From: Torymus aiolomorphi
Taxonomy: Eukaryota; Arthropoda; Insecta; Hymenoptera; Torymidae
Assembly (NCBI GenBank): GCA_036365515.1
Contig: CM070876.1
Coordinates: forward strand, 126,174,394 to 126,238,393
DNA length: 64,000 nt
Direction: 5' to 3'
Position numbers and translations under genes: made by a program. Each line of letters begins with the position of its first letter. Position 1 is the stretch's first letter. This document shows, one piece after another, positions 13,521 to 23,177 of the stretch. Under the pieces are notes generated by a model. The model searched no databases, was not told the origin of the DNA, and saw only the letters and a list, made by a program, of their open reading frames with translations.

Positions 13521-14579
13521 TTATAATTCGATATCCATTTTAGTTTTTTTGACGTTTTTATTAGATGTTACTTTGGTTAAAACTAATTGCAATTGATGTA
13601 CTTTATTAGGATTTGTATTTACATTTATTATTACGTTATGATCTTGATTATCAAAGATCTCTTTTAGTTGACTTTTATTCTCAAGCTGTTTTTGGTGTTC
13701 TTGATTATCAAATATTTTTAGATGACCTTTATTCTCTAGATGTTTTTGAAGTTTTTGATTATCAAACATATCTTTTGGTTGATTTTCATTTTCGAAAACT
13801 ACTTTACTATTATTTAATAAGTTCTTTAGATTTTTTGTATCATTTAATAAAGATTCTTCGGAATGTATTAATCCTATATTCGCTTCTAACGAATTTTCAA
13901 GCGGTTTTCGTTGGAGTTTAGTTTCAATTTGAACATATTCGGAATCAAATGATTCAGCTAAAGCAAATTTTATATAAAATGTCTTTAAGATCATCATATA
14001 AAATTACTGTTTCTAGTGAATTATTATCTTTTTCATTATTTTCATTTAAATTTTCATTCTTGTGATTATTTATATGAGGTTTAATGAAGTTAATTTCATC
14101 ATAATCCTCGTTAGTTTTAAAATGAAATTCATTAAAATCCATTAAATTAATTTTATCACTAGTTTCATGATCGTTTGAAGTAGATCAAAATCAAGGAAAT
14201 TTATATCCTCAATATTTTGAATTTCATGATTAATTATGTAATTTTTGTTATTTTCCAAAATTTTCTCATAATGTAAATGATTTATATTTTCTGGTAAAAT
14301 TTGATTTAGCATTTTCTATTGTAAATCTTTTCCTTCTGCCTTTAATATTGGAATCGTATTTAAAATTCTTGTAACGTCATCGTAAAATGTTATTTACGAT
14401 TTTATATTTACTTCATTTTTATTGATTAACTCGAGTTCATAAGATATTAAACAAGATGATTTTCCAACTCCATCCTCAATTTGAAAATTTTCAGTTTTTT
14501 CGTTTACTTGTACCACCTGTTGACCATCCTTACGAATTGTGGATGTTAAATTTTGTTTTTCATCGGTATTTTCCAACAT
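13521..14579 (-). pseudogene. Low-complexity polyprotein tail after protease
   Basis: Three broken minus-strand frames (14579-14394, 14142-13954, 13997-13521) follow the protease of the gag-pro element. They are rich in Asn, Glu, Lys and Asp. They include a short tandem motif around FDNQ..LEN with about three repeats at 13640-13780. No RT, RNase H or integrase motif is present. It looks like a decayed linker; a non-functional reading frame in AT-rich DNA is the alternative. Confidence 0.35.
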
Positions 14580-14585
14580 TCTCTT

Positions 14586-15041
14586 TCAAAATTCCTTTTG
14601 TTCTCTCGTTACCCTTGATTTAACTTCTTTATCTATTTTTTTTGGGTTTTCAATTGCTATATTAAGATTATGATTTATTTTATGGACCGGCTTTAGTTTG
14701 ATTTTTTTATTATTTATTTGTAAATAACCCTCGTCTAGTCTTAATTTTTGTTCAGTAAGAATTTTAATACCTAAAATTCCGTCGTAGGGTAGACAAAAAT
14801 CCTCTGGTGCAACATAAAAATCAATATTTAGTCGATTGATGTTCATTTTTATTACTCCTAATGTCTCAATCGTTTTATCTGTGATACCAGATAAACGAAT
14901 TTTCCTTTTTTCTAAAAGTATATTAGAAGGTATTTGATTTCCTTTGATAATGTTGAATTGAGCTCCACTATCTACGAGTAAATTACATACTTTACTTGTG
15001 TATGGATTCTCTATTTCGACGTACTGCAGTGAGTTTTCCAA
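14586..15041 (-). pseudogene. Retroviral-type aspartic protease
   Basis: The frame encodes an aspartic protease fold with the catalytic LLVDSGA motif near residue 25 and a flap/hydrophobic region. A second conserved stretch, DGILGIKIL (residues ~88-96), is the usual core of retrotransposon proteases. In a polyprotein it would release Gag and Pol products. It follows the zinc-knuckle Gag on the same strand, separated by a linker and a hammerhead-bearing insert. In-frame TAA codons lie just upstream, so it is not part of a continuous ORF now. No RT follows, so this is a gag-pro relic. Confidence 0.7.
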
Positions 15042-15094
15042 TTTCAGAAAATATTTGATTTATTCAGGATGCTAATGGCCTAGTTTCTACCAAT

Positions 15095-15182
15095 CTGAGG
15101 TGTTGAAGGTTGTTAAATAAAACACCAGTTTTTATTACTCGACGTTTCGGACATTTATTTCATGTCCCTCTTCAGGAGTATA
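15095..15182 (-). mobile_element. PLE fragment with a hammerhead motif
   Basis: A short insert between the Gag linker and the protease of the minus-strand element. On the minus strand it carries a hammerhead core followed by GTCGAGTAATAAAAA, the arrangement seen at the 3' ends of Penelope-like elements. Neighbouring coding frames are interrupted here. Exact edges are uncertain. Confidence 0.5.
15141..15175 (-). ncRNA. Hammerhead ribozyme, consensus core
   Basis: Read on the minus strand: CTGAAGA, stem II formed by GGGACAT and ATGTCC around an AAATAA-type loop, then GAAAC and GTC. This matches the hammerhead core CUGANGA / GAAA / NUH. Stem III is a single C-G pair, as in the minimal hammerheads reported in Penelope-like elements. 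Those are thought to cleave best as dimers, so activity of a lone copy is doubtful. Confidence 0.7.
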
Positions 15183-15183
15183 T

Positions 15184-15421
15184 TTATCTAGAGTCAAAAC
15201 TTACTTGCGGGAGAACAATCCGCTCGTCAAAATACATTGCAATCTTTGTCGCTCTTATTTTTTCTTGTATTTTTTCCTTTTCGACACTATTTATTTCTGG
15301 TTCGTTAAAATCTATTAAGTTTATTTCTTCATCACCTTTAATTTCCGATTTGCTGGCTGTCTGATTTTTCCACATGTTTTCATTAATCTCACTCATATTC
15401 TTTGAAATTAATAAATCGATC
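15184..15421 (-). pseudogene. Gag-protease linker of the minus-strand element
   Basis: A minus-strand frame of 79 codons, rich in Glu, Asn, Ile and Lys, lies between the zinc-knuckle region and the protease. Just right of the palindromic insert, at 15867-15950, another minus-strand frame (TKREDTEI...) leads straight into this one. The linker was therefore continuous before the insertion. No domain is recognised. It is cut at its other end by the hammerhead-bearing fragment. Confidence 0.45.
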
Positions 15422-15541
15422 AAATGGGTTTTTTGTGCTTTCAGACTGCTCGCAATTCAACTTTGATAGGTTGTTTGTATGTGTAATGAAACACGTGGAT
15501 CCTTTTGAGCAATTAAGTATTTTATTAATTTACTATCAGTC

Positions 15542-15577
15542 GACGTTTCGGAATCATTGTAGGATTCCCTTTTCCAG
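15542..15577 (-). ncRNA. Hammerhead-like motif, degenerate core
   Basis: The minus strand has a stem II of GGAATC pairing with GATTCC, then GAAAC and GTC. The first core strand is CTGGAAA instead of CTGANGA, which changes residues needed for cleavage, so it is probably inactive. Confidence 0.45.
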
Positions 15578-15735
15578 AGACTAATTAATTAAATTAACTA
15601 ACACATACGCCCAATTTCATAGCAATGTAGTTGCTCGTCAATATAAAAAAAACGTGTTCAATCTTTTTATATTGACGAGCAACTACATTGCTATGAAATT
15701 GAGCGTATGTGTTAGTTAATTTAATTAATTAGTCT

Positions 15736-15771
15736 CTGGAAAAGGGAATCCTACAATGATTCCGAAACGTC
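15736..15771 (+). ncRNA. Hammerhead-like motif, degenerate core (other arm)
   Basis: Inverted twin of the motif at 15542-15577, with the same CTGGAAA substitution, stem II and GAAAC/GTC. Sharing the change shows that it preceded formation of the palindrome. Confidence 0.45.
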
Positions 15772-15989
15772 GACTGATAGTAAATTAATAAAATACTTAA
15801 TTGCTCAAAAGGATCCACGTGTTTCATTACACATACGAACAACCTATCAAAATTAATAAATCGATCTCAGTGTCTTCCCTTTTCGTTATAATATTATCAT
15901 TAAATGTACTTATTTTAATATCGGCCTCGTTTTTGAGTGGCTTTTATTAATCCTTCCAGTCCACTCATTTCCAGAAGAATTTGTTAGTT

Positions 15990-16990
15990 TTCCGAATTTT
16001 ATTGATTAAATACTACTCGCGAAGTACATTCTTCGGTTGTATGATTCGTGCCTTTACACATTTTACAAAATTGATCTTATTTATTTTGGAGCATTTTGAT
16101 TTCATGGCAATTGTCTATTTGATGTCCATTTTTATTGCAATAAGAGCATTTAATTTGTGTCCTCAAACTTTTTAATTTTCTACAGTCTTCTAACGTATGC
16201 CCGGTGAATTTACAATACTCGCATTTCATGATCCGTGTATTAAAATTTTATCGATAATTACTATTTGAATTATTTGAAAAGTGATGATTATTTTGATGAT
16301 TTGTTCGTATAAATCCATTTCTATTACTATCACGATGATCATAGGTTTTAGTCGAAGGTTTTTAATTGTTACTTTGGAACGTCCTTTGTTGATTATTATT
16401 CACGTTCCTACAGGTTTTCGCTGAATATCCTGGTGTGTCGCAAAATTGACAAATTTCTCTATTCTGAGAGTTTTGTTGCCTGTTTTACATAATTAAAATT
16501 GTTACGCTCTCGCAATCCGCGGTTTCGTGACCTTCGTCCGCACATATCGCGTACCATATCGGTCTTTTGTTTATCGTGCAGTATTTCATTAAGTGCCCCA
16601 GGTTGTTGCAGCTCTTACACAATGGTGACGTGCAATTTTTAGCCGTGTGTGACGCGCTGCCACAGATGTCGCATGCTTCCGCAATTCTTGCTGAATTACT
16701 GCACGTAAGCGGATCGTGTTCTCTTTCCTTACATTTCCAACATAGTTCGTATTCTGTAATAGTAGGACATTGTGTAACCTCGTGCCCCATATTTTGACAA
16801 TATTGACAATGATTACTCGACATCGTATTTAATTTACACGCGTCTACTGAGTGGCTTTCCGTACTACACAATTTGCAAATTAATTTTATTACATGCTTAG
16901 GTGTTCTGCAATGATATACTTTTACAATAGACACATGAAGCTTTCATGCAAAATAATGCTTCGTGATTTATTTCCCTACATAATTGGCAA
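15990..16990 (-). pseudogene. Gag zinc-knuckle array (at least 11 CCHC motifs)
   Basis: Nucleocapsid-like part of the minus-strand Gag. In N- to C-terminal order CX2CX4HX4C motifs read CQLC..C, CKLC..C, CQYC..C, CWKC..C, CDIC..C, CKSC..C, then YAIC..C (first Cys is Tyr), CQFC..C (His is Tyr), CEYC..C, CSYC..C and CKMC..C. A further half motif, CVYC, lies at a frame change near 16920. The largest uninterrupted piece is 16485-16934; the rest is in the same frame broken by TAA codons. Such knuckles bind nucleic acid; Gags usually carry one to three. The motifs are spaced about 20-30 residues apart, like the CNBP/GIS2 arrangement. A domesticated CNBP-type gene is less likely because capsid and protease flank it. 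Confidence 0.7.
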
Positions 16991-18370
16991 AAAACTGATT
17001 TACTTTTATTTGGATTTGGAGCATCGAAATTAAACAATATGCTTGTATTATCATTCCTTAAACTATTTTGTTGTTTTAAATTTGATTCAATTCTAATAGC
17101 TTTTTGTACTGCGTTATTCATGTTTTGCTGTTCTCCGAGTTCTATTCGAATTTCCTGTTTTAATCCTCTTTTAAAACTGTTGAGTATGTCGTTTTCTAAA
17201 CCTGTTTTAAATGCTGCTAATATTTCTGCTGTTACGTTTTGTTCTAATTTTTTTAATTCCATTAGTTGTGTGCCTAATACTCGTAAATTGTTTGCAAAAC
17301 GTAGTACATCTTCATCTGATTTTTGAATTTATTGTGTTAGTTTTCCGTATAACGAATGTATATTATCAGTCGATGGATATAATGTACATTTGCTTTGAAT
17401 AAACGTCTCAATATTTGCGATCTCTACATTTGCTAAAGCTTTATAAGTCCCGCCTTTGAGTTTTATTTTGAGAATCTGAACTAGGTTCTGCTCATCATTA
17501 TTCGATATTATTCTTTTTGCTTGTTTTAATTTTTCTATGTATTTATCAATTGGAATATTTTCCCCGTCAAAATCAGGTACTAATTTTGCAACTTCTTTAA
17601 GTGGTAACTTTAATGGTTGATTTGCCATTTCTGCTTCGAAATTTATTAAATTTTCGTTTATTCGAATTCTTACGTCTTCGTTATTATTTAAGATATTATC
17701 TTTAGCTAAAATCAGGCTTTGTTCATTAAGTAATCCGCCTATGTCTGTGTAATCGTGTTGCTTGTCTTCTAAATATGCTGAGTCGTTAAAAAATGCATGG
17801 CTTTGACCTGGTGCATTCGGTGTCTAAAAAGTATTTGGTGATATACTATCTTGTTTTATTTCCGGAATTAAAAGATTATTTATATTTTTTCCACGTATAT
17901 CTTGTTCTTGTGTGGATTTTGTAATATTCTGCTTTTTGTTTAAATTAACTGAAGCTCGTAAATTTGTTTCTTCTAGTTCGTTAAGGTCTGTTTTTGAAGT
18001 CGATGGAATTTAAACTATTTCCGTATTTTTCTCTGTTTTTGAGTCCAATGGTACGTAAGCATAAGTATGTAATGAAAATCGTTTCAATTGTTTATTTGGA
18101 GGTGATCTTAGAACTCTTGGTTTCCTTTCGAAAGCGTTCGTTTGCTTATTTCTATCATCTACTTGCTTTCTTAAATCTGGGTCGTCTTGTGACGTCTGTC
18201 TGGTTATAATCCCTTTGTTTCCCTTATTTCCTGTGTTTTCTGATATGACATGACATATTACTCTTTCATCTATACTATACTTAATATTTCTTTTTAAATA
18301 CGTTTTTATTATTAGTTCAACTATTTTTTTGTGTATATTTTGTAATTGTTTACTTGATAATATAATTTAT
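16991..18370 (-). pseudogene. Gag N-terminal and capsid-like region
   Basis: From about 18340 down to 17000 one minus-strand frame is largely continuous. An N-terminal Lys/Asn-rich section (about 18340-17640) has a TAA and a TAG. A capsid-like piece (17628-17330) begins MANQPLKLPLKEV and includes PDFDG and a helical YIEKLKQA stretch. After a TAA near 17330, helices follow at 17262-17000 and the first zinc knuckle. PDFDG followed by an uncharged helix resembles the start of Ty3/gypsy capsids. Frame continuity with only scattered stops suggests slow point decay. Confidence 0.6.
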
Positions 18371-18375
18371 TTATT

Positions 18376-18825
18376 ATCCGCTTCATTGTGCTGTCATGTG
18401 TACAAAAAGCGAATATACACAGTTTCTATGTGACACAGTTTCCATGCGAGAAAAACACTGACGCAATTCTTAGTTTTGTCTTGAATGATACGTCACCAGA
18501 CGTAACACTATCATATTGCCACTCGAAATTTTTAAGTCTGCTACGAGCGCGCTTATTAGAGTAGATGCAACGCTATAGTGTAGATGCAACGCTATAGTGT
18601 AGATGCAACGCTATAGTGTAGATGCAACGCTATAGTGTTTTGCGACAAGCGATTGTTTTAGTTGGGTGGCTGACAGTATATGCAGACGTTGACCTATGTG
18701 TCGGCGCGCGTGTAGATGAGAGGCGAAGTGCAAATTACGTCGTGTTATAATGATAATAAATGAAAAGTACGAGATAAAACGTTCTGAACGCAGCACGCGC
18801 AACAAGAGTCCAGCTCGTTATAACG
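18376..18825. other. Short non-coding stretch with a 19-bp tandem repeat
   Basis: No coding sequence is seen. At 18561-18636 the 19-bp unit GTAGATGCAACGCTATAGT occurs four times in perfect tandem. The surrounding sequence is less AT-rich than the neighbours. It could be upstream sequence of the gene model starting at 18826, but I see no clear core promoter. Confidence 0.6.
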
Positions 18826-20296
18826 ATGGAAAAGAAGGTTTGCCCGGAAGCCAAAGATAAGTTGATACCGCCAAAAAAACAAAAGAAAGCGCAAGAAAAA
18901 CAAGTGAAAAAAGATCCTGCTTTGCAGGTTAGTTACGGATTGACATCCCCTTTTACCACACTTGTCTTATGAAATTTTTTAGTCTGTCTCTCTCACTTTG
19001 TTAGCAACAAATGAAAAAATACAGTTTGATTGTATCGAGGGAGGCCAGTGAGTTCTTTTAGTGATTTCAACCCGAGAGCCATCAGTGAGTATTTTAAATA
19101 CTGCATACACACCAAAGTTCGTTCAATGTCACGCAGCGTATAACTAATATTTTTAGTTCGTTTTACTAAAGAGATAATAGCTGTTACTAAAACCTATTAT
19201 ACTAACCGTTTTAGTGACCATCGGTAATACGATTTTCGTCAGTGTATTTATATGCTCAATCTAATAAAGTATTTAATATAAAATTTTGATGATGATTCAG
19301 GAGCAGGCGTATGAGCGCAGTGACGTTGCGTCAGAAGAAGCTGAAGGCTTGCAAAAAGCTTCGGCCGAATGCGAAATAGCTGGCGGTTGTTTGATGGAGG
19401 TCTCCAACAGCGCAGTCCGAACAAAATGCATTACGACAACGGAAATCGTCATGAAGGAAGGCGATTTTTCCAAAGTCGACATGAACTTCACTTTGCCCGC
19501 ATTGCCACAAGCTTAGGAGGGACGAATCGCTACCGAATCCCGATCAGTTAGCGGTTCTACATCGGAACTTTCGTACACTATGGCTTTGACGGAAATCGTA
19601 GCTGACGACTTTTGTGAACCCAACTCTAAACTGGACCACGTTTGTCCCGCATCGCCACAGGCTTCAGAGAGATGGATCGCCGAATCCAATTCCGTAAACT
19701 TGTTTCCTTTGTTAAACATTAACATCAACAGTTTACTTGATTAATAATATGAAAATTCGCTGTAGGCTACGCAGCAGACGTACAAGCGAGACGTAGTTGC
19801 CACAAGAGAGACAGAAAGCCCGCAGAAAACTTCGGTCAAAGCCAGAAAAGCTGGGGGCTCTTCGCCATCGCCCTCGCTAAAGTATGCGTTTCTTCAACCG
19901 AAAACGCGGCTGACGCGGTTGATTCTGCGGCCATCGGCACTGACTCCACTTTACTATCCTCGTGCCCAGGAAACGCGAATGAAACTGGAAGCTTCTCCAT
20001 CAAATTGTAATCTACGGTCTCTAATCATTTCATATATTGAACGTATTGTATCATTGATGAATATGCAATCTATTGGTTTCAGGTTGTCCTTACTTATCTT
20101 CCAAAAAACGGTGGAAAAAAAATTATCATTCACATTACTACGACATTACCTGACTGAATCTTACAAGAAGCATACCCTTCAAGCTGTAATTAAGACATTA
20201 GGACTAGCGTATGTAACTCCAAATGTCGTAATGAACAAACATTTTCGAAAAAATACTTTGCCGGAAAAAACAGTGGAAAATGTTATACGTAAATAA
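18826..20296 (+). CDS. Possible spliced gene with duplicated exons
   Basis: Gene model from sequence signals. Exon 1 is 18826-18927 (MEKKVCPE..., Lys-rich) and ends at CAG|GTTAGT. Exon 2 starts after the acceptor ending at 19300 and is open to a TAG at 19514-19516, after which its frame stays open to about 19740. Exon 3 starts after an acceptor at 19765 and is open to 20296. All junctions are phase 0. The starts of exons 2 and 3 are related (EQAYERSD..AGG against QQTYKRDV..AGG), so the exon was duplicated. Exon 2 also repeats internally (LPALPQA, PASPQAS). A TCA-to-TAG-like difference makes the exon 2 stop look like a mutation. No domain is recognised. An AATAAA overlaps the final stop. It may be a transposon-borne gene. 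Confidence 0.35.
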
Positions 20297-20814
20297 ATCT
20301 GTGTAGTTAATAATATATTTTGTTTCATTCCGTGCGATAAGTACCATTTTTACGCACGCTTGTTAACGCATATGTACGTAAAGGTGAGACACATAATTAA
20401 CCATCAAAGACATGCGCACTAGTTGCATAATATGCTATTATCGCACTAGTACAGTATTCTTGTAATAATCAACTTTTCATTTTTAGTGATTATACATGGC
20501 GTCTTAAAAATAAAAGACATTTACACTCACCAGCCAACTTTGTATATAGTTCGGGATGGCGAGAATGAAAAAATCGTCAAAAGAAATAAAGAAATTATGA
20601 GACCGCTGCAGAACCGCAAAAGCTTGCAACAAATCCAAAAGAAAGAATTCTGAATTAACAAAAACTACTAATGACAGAGAATATTAGAAGAATTCTATCA
20701 GCTGGATTTAAAGAATACCGCTCGAAAATTGAGGAAACGTAGTTTTGTTTACTTCTTAGCATTAAATTTGATAATTATTTTTGTTTTTCTAAATGTTCAA
20801 ATCCATTGTACGAT
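20297..20814. other. AT-rich DNA, nothing recognised
   Basis: About 500 bases without a supportable ORF, RNA gene or long repeat. Confidence 0.4.
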
Positions 20815-21275
20815 GGCTTATTTCATCGAATAACTCATTTTTACCAAAAATATTACCTGTGCTCAGCATATTTATGAAACTGTTTAAATTTGAGTCTTAA
20901 ATTATAAAAAAAAATTTTATTTTTCATATTATTTATAAGTTACAATTTATAAGGTCATTTTGTATATCTTTTATTGAAAATAGTACATTTCGACACGGGT
21001 AGGGAAGTCGATTATTTAGCTGGTGTGACCACCTAAATAATCGACTTACGCACTAGTTTCGAACGGTATTTTATACCACGAGCGCCGAAAAATCATATCA
21101 AAGTTGTGATTTTGAGGTTAGAGTGGTATAAATGAACTTATAAATTATAACTTATAAATAATATGAAAAATAAAAAATGTTTTTATAAATTAAGACTCAA
21201 ATTAAAACATTTTCATTCACATGCTATGCGCAGGGAATATTTTTCGTAAAAATGAGTTATTCAATGTGTATATAA
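20815..21275. mobile_element. Foldback/MITE-like inverted repeat
   Basis: Imperfect inverted repeat. The left arm, about 20815-20965, reads into AATAACTCATTTTTACC and AATTTGAGTCTTAA. The right arm, about 21125-21275, holds their complements. The core at 21005-21055 has a second palindrome (GTCGATTATTTAG / CTAAATAATCGAC). No ORF. It resembles a non-autonomous foldback element; the superfamily is not assignable. Confidence 0.5.
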
Positions 21276-21329
21276 TATCAAGGAGCGCGGGAGCGCTCCG
21301 AAGGCAAGAATAGAAGAAGCCTAAAGGAG

Positions 21330-22100
21330 CGACCCGTGCTACATATGGGAGCGTCCAGCAGAAACGGGCCACCGAGCGCGCGCGGTGCCTTTTTTCGCGT
21401 AAAGTTTAACTCGCTCATAATCGTATGCTGCGTCTTTGAAAAAAAAAAAACAAGGACTTATATCGATAGATTTTTTTCTGCTCTTTCCAATTGTGCCATT
21501 GTTTTTTTGCGAAACGCGTTCTTCCGGACGAAAACTCGAGTTGAATATTGAAAGCCATTTTTCTCAAAGTATAACATGTTTTTTTTTTCAAAATAAACTA
21601 CACCATTGGAAAGTACAACTCTTAAGCTTCATAAGCCTATCTTGGAGAAGTTGGAGAAATAAAGGGTTTAAAAGTAACAACATGAAAAAGACAGTGCCGA
21701 GGATCCGCGCGAGCCCCTCGCGCCCGTGCGTACGGCACGTTTAAGTGCACGCTCTATTCAATTCGCTAATAATCGTGTACCAAGTCTCTGAAAAAAGAAC
21801 TAAGGACATATATCGATAGATTTTTTCCTGCTCTTTCCAATGGTGCTATTATTTTTATTCCGAAATGCTTCCTTCTAGTTGAAAATTCCATTTGAATGTT
21901 TAAACTCTATTTTTTCAATAAAATATCAGTCTTTTCTTCAAAATGAATTATATTCTTCAAAAGTACTAGTCTTAAACTATAAAATATTATATTTTTAAGT
22001 TGAAACATGAAAAGTTCAAAAATAGTAAGATCAAAAAGACAGCGGCTGCCCGAACTTTTTACGCTATGCTCAAGGGCGGATTAATACACGCGATGTGCTA
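21330..22100 (+). repeat. Tandem ~350-bp repeat, two diverged units
   Basis: Units near 21410-21760 and 21765-22090 share TATCGATAGATTTTTT followed by CTGCTCTTTCCAA, and an AAAAAGACAG segment near the end. The first unit also holds a GC-rich block at 21698-21745. The units differ substantially. The part 21588-21785 recurs inverted at 22825-23023. No coding sequence is recognised; the open frames here use repeat sequence. Confidence 0.5.
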
Positions 22101-22353
22101 TTTCGCCCTTTCTTTTTTGTAAATATAAAATGTTTTGTAACTTACAATGCCAATGCGTGGACATAATTTTGTGGATCTAGTTGTAACAATTAATATAATA
22201 TTACAATGAACTTTGTTCATTTATATAACAAAATTTGAAAAACATAATATATTAAACATAAAAATATCCATGAACGCACTGAAAGCAGTGAAACAGAAAT
22301 TTAAAATAACCTTATAGATTGTTTAATCTGGCATAACAATATTACCTTTTCCT

Positions 22354-22812
22354 TTAAATTCTAATTTTTTTACATTTTTTTGATTTTATAAGAATTGTCG
22401 TTTTTGCGACATCCGCTTCTTTCTTTGTTTGAGTTTTAAGTACTTTTTCTTTTTTGATCGGTGGATATAATTGAGAATCTTCTGACGTTGAAAATCTTTG
22501 AAGTTCTAACTTTTTGGCATCATTTAATAATTTAATACAATGAAACAATTGAGTTCCAGGTATTGCCTTAGCTGAGGCTAGCCTGTTTTGTAGCTTTTCT
22601 GTAGCCTTTAAGTAATCGTCTTTTGATGAAAAAAAGCACTCAATATTTTTGAAATACTCAGTTGCCCATTTGTATAAATCTTGGGGCGTCAATATATAAT
22701 TGTCGGATACTTTCCGTAAACTTTCTCGTCTGGCATTGCTTTTCACGGAAGCACCTATTCCATTACATGCATTTTTTTCCGTGGACTGTTGCATGAAAAT
22801 GCCACTCAGCAT
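22354..22812 (-). CDS. Hypothetical 152-residue Lys-rich protein
   Basis: An open frame in AT-rich DNA with its first ATG at 22812; the frame is open further upstream into the adjoining repeat. The product has a Ser/Arg/Lys-rich start and a central helical region (DLYKWATEYFKNIECFF, KATEKLQNRL). It ends in a Lys-rich tail with KKEKVLKTQTKKEAD. I recognise no family. It lies between the two arms of an inverted repeat (21588-21785 and 22825-23023), so it may be a gene of a small foldback-type element or a chance ORF. Confidence 0.3.
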   Translation of the reverse strand: MLSGIFMQQSTEKNACNGIGASVKSNARRESLRKVSDNYILTPQDLYKWATEYFKNIECFFSSKDDYLKATEKLQNRLASAKAIPGTQLFHCIKLLNDAKKLELQRFSTSEDSQLYPPIKKEKVLKTQTKKEADVAKTTILIKSKKCKKIRI

Positions 22813-22824
22813 CAACAGCAAAAT

Positions 22825-23023
22825 GACTTGGTACACGATTATTAGCGAATTGAATAGAGCGTGCACTTAAACGTGCCGTACGCACGGGCGCGAGGGGCTC
22901 GCGCGGACCCTCGGCGCTGTCTTTTTCATGTTGTTACTTTTAAACCCTTTATTTCTCCAACTTCTCCAAGATAGGGTTTTGAAGCTTAAGAGTTGTACTT
23001 TCCAATGGTGTCGTTTATTTTGG
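22825..23023 (-). repeat. Inverted copy of 21588-21785
   Basis: About 200 bp, closely matching 21588-21785 in reverse complement and including the GC-rich GGGCGCGAGGGGCTCGCGCG block. Together the copies bracket about 1.04 kb containing the ORF at 22354-22812. Confidence 0.75.
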
Positions 23024-23035
23024 AATTTTATATTG

Positions 23036-23175
<140 letters not shown>

Positions 23176-23177
23176 CT

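Larger units (their letters stand above)
15422..15850. mobile_element. Palindromic PLE-like insertion
   Basis: A 429-bp insert flanked by a perfect 16-bp direct repeat (15406-15421 and 15851-15866), the target-site duplication. Two arms, 15463-15649 and 15664-15850, are near-perfect inverted copies around a ~14-bp spacer. Each carries a hammerhead-like motif next to GTCGACTGATAG and a GGATCC-containing end. Only the left side has an extra 40 bp. It looks like two head-to-head 5'-truncated Penelope-like copies inserted together. Confidence 0.75.

Noticed and set aside
18561..18636. Possible CRISPR-like array
   Set aside because: Perfect 19-bp units in direct tandem with no spacers, in eukaryotic DNA; it is a minisatellite.
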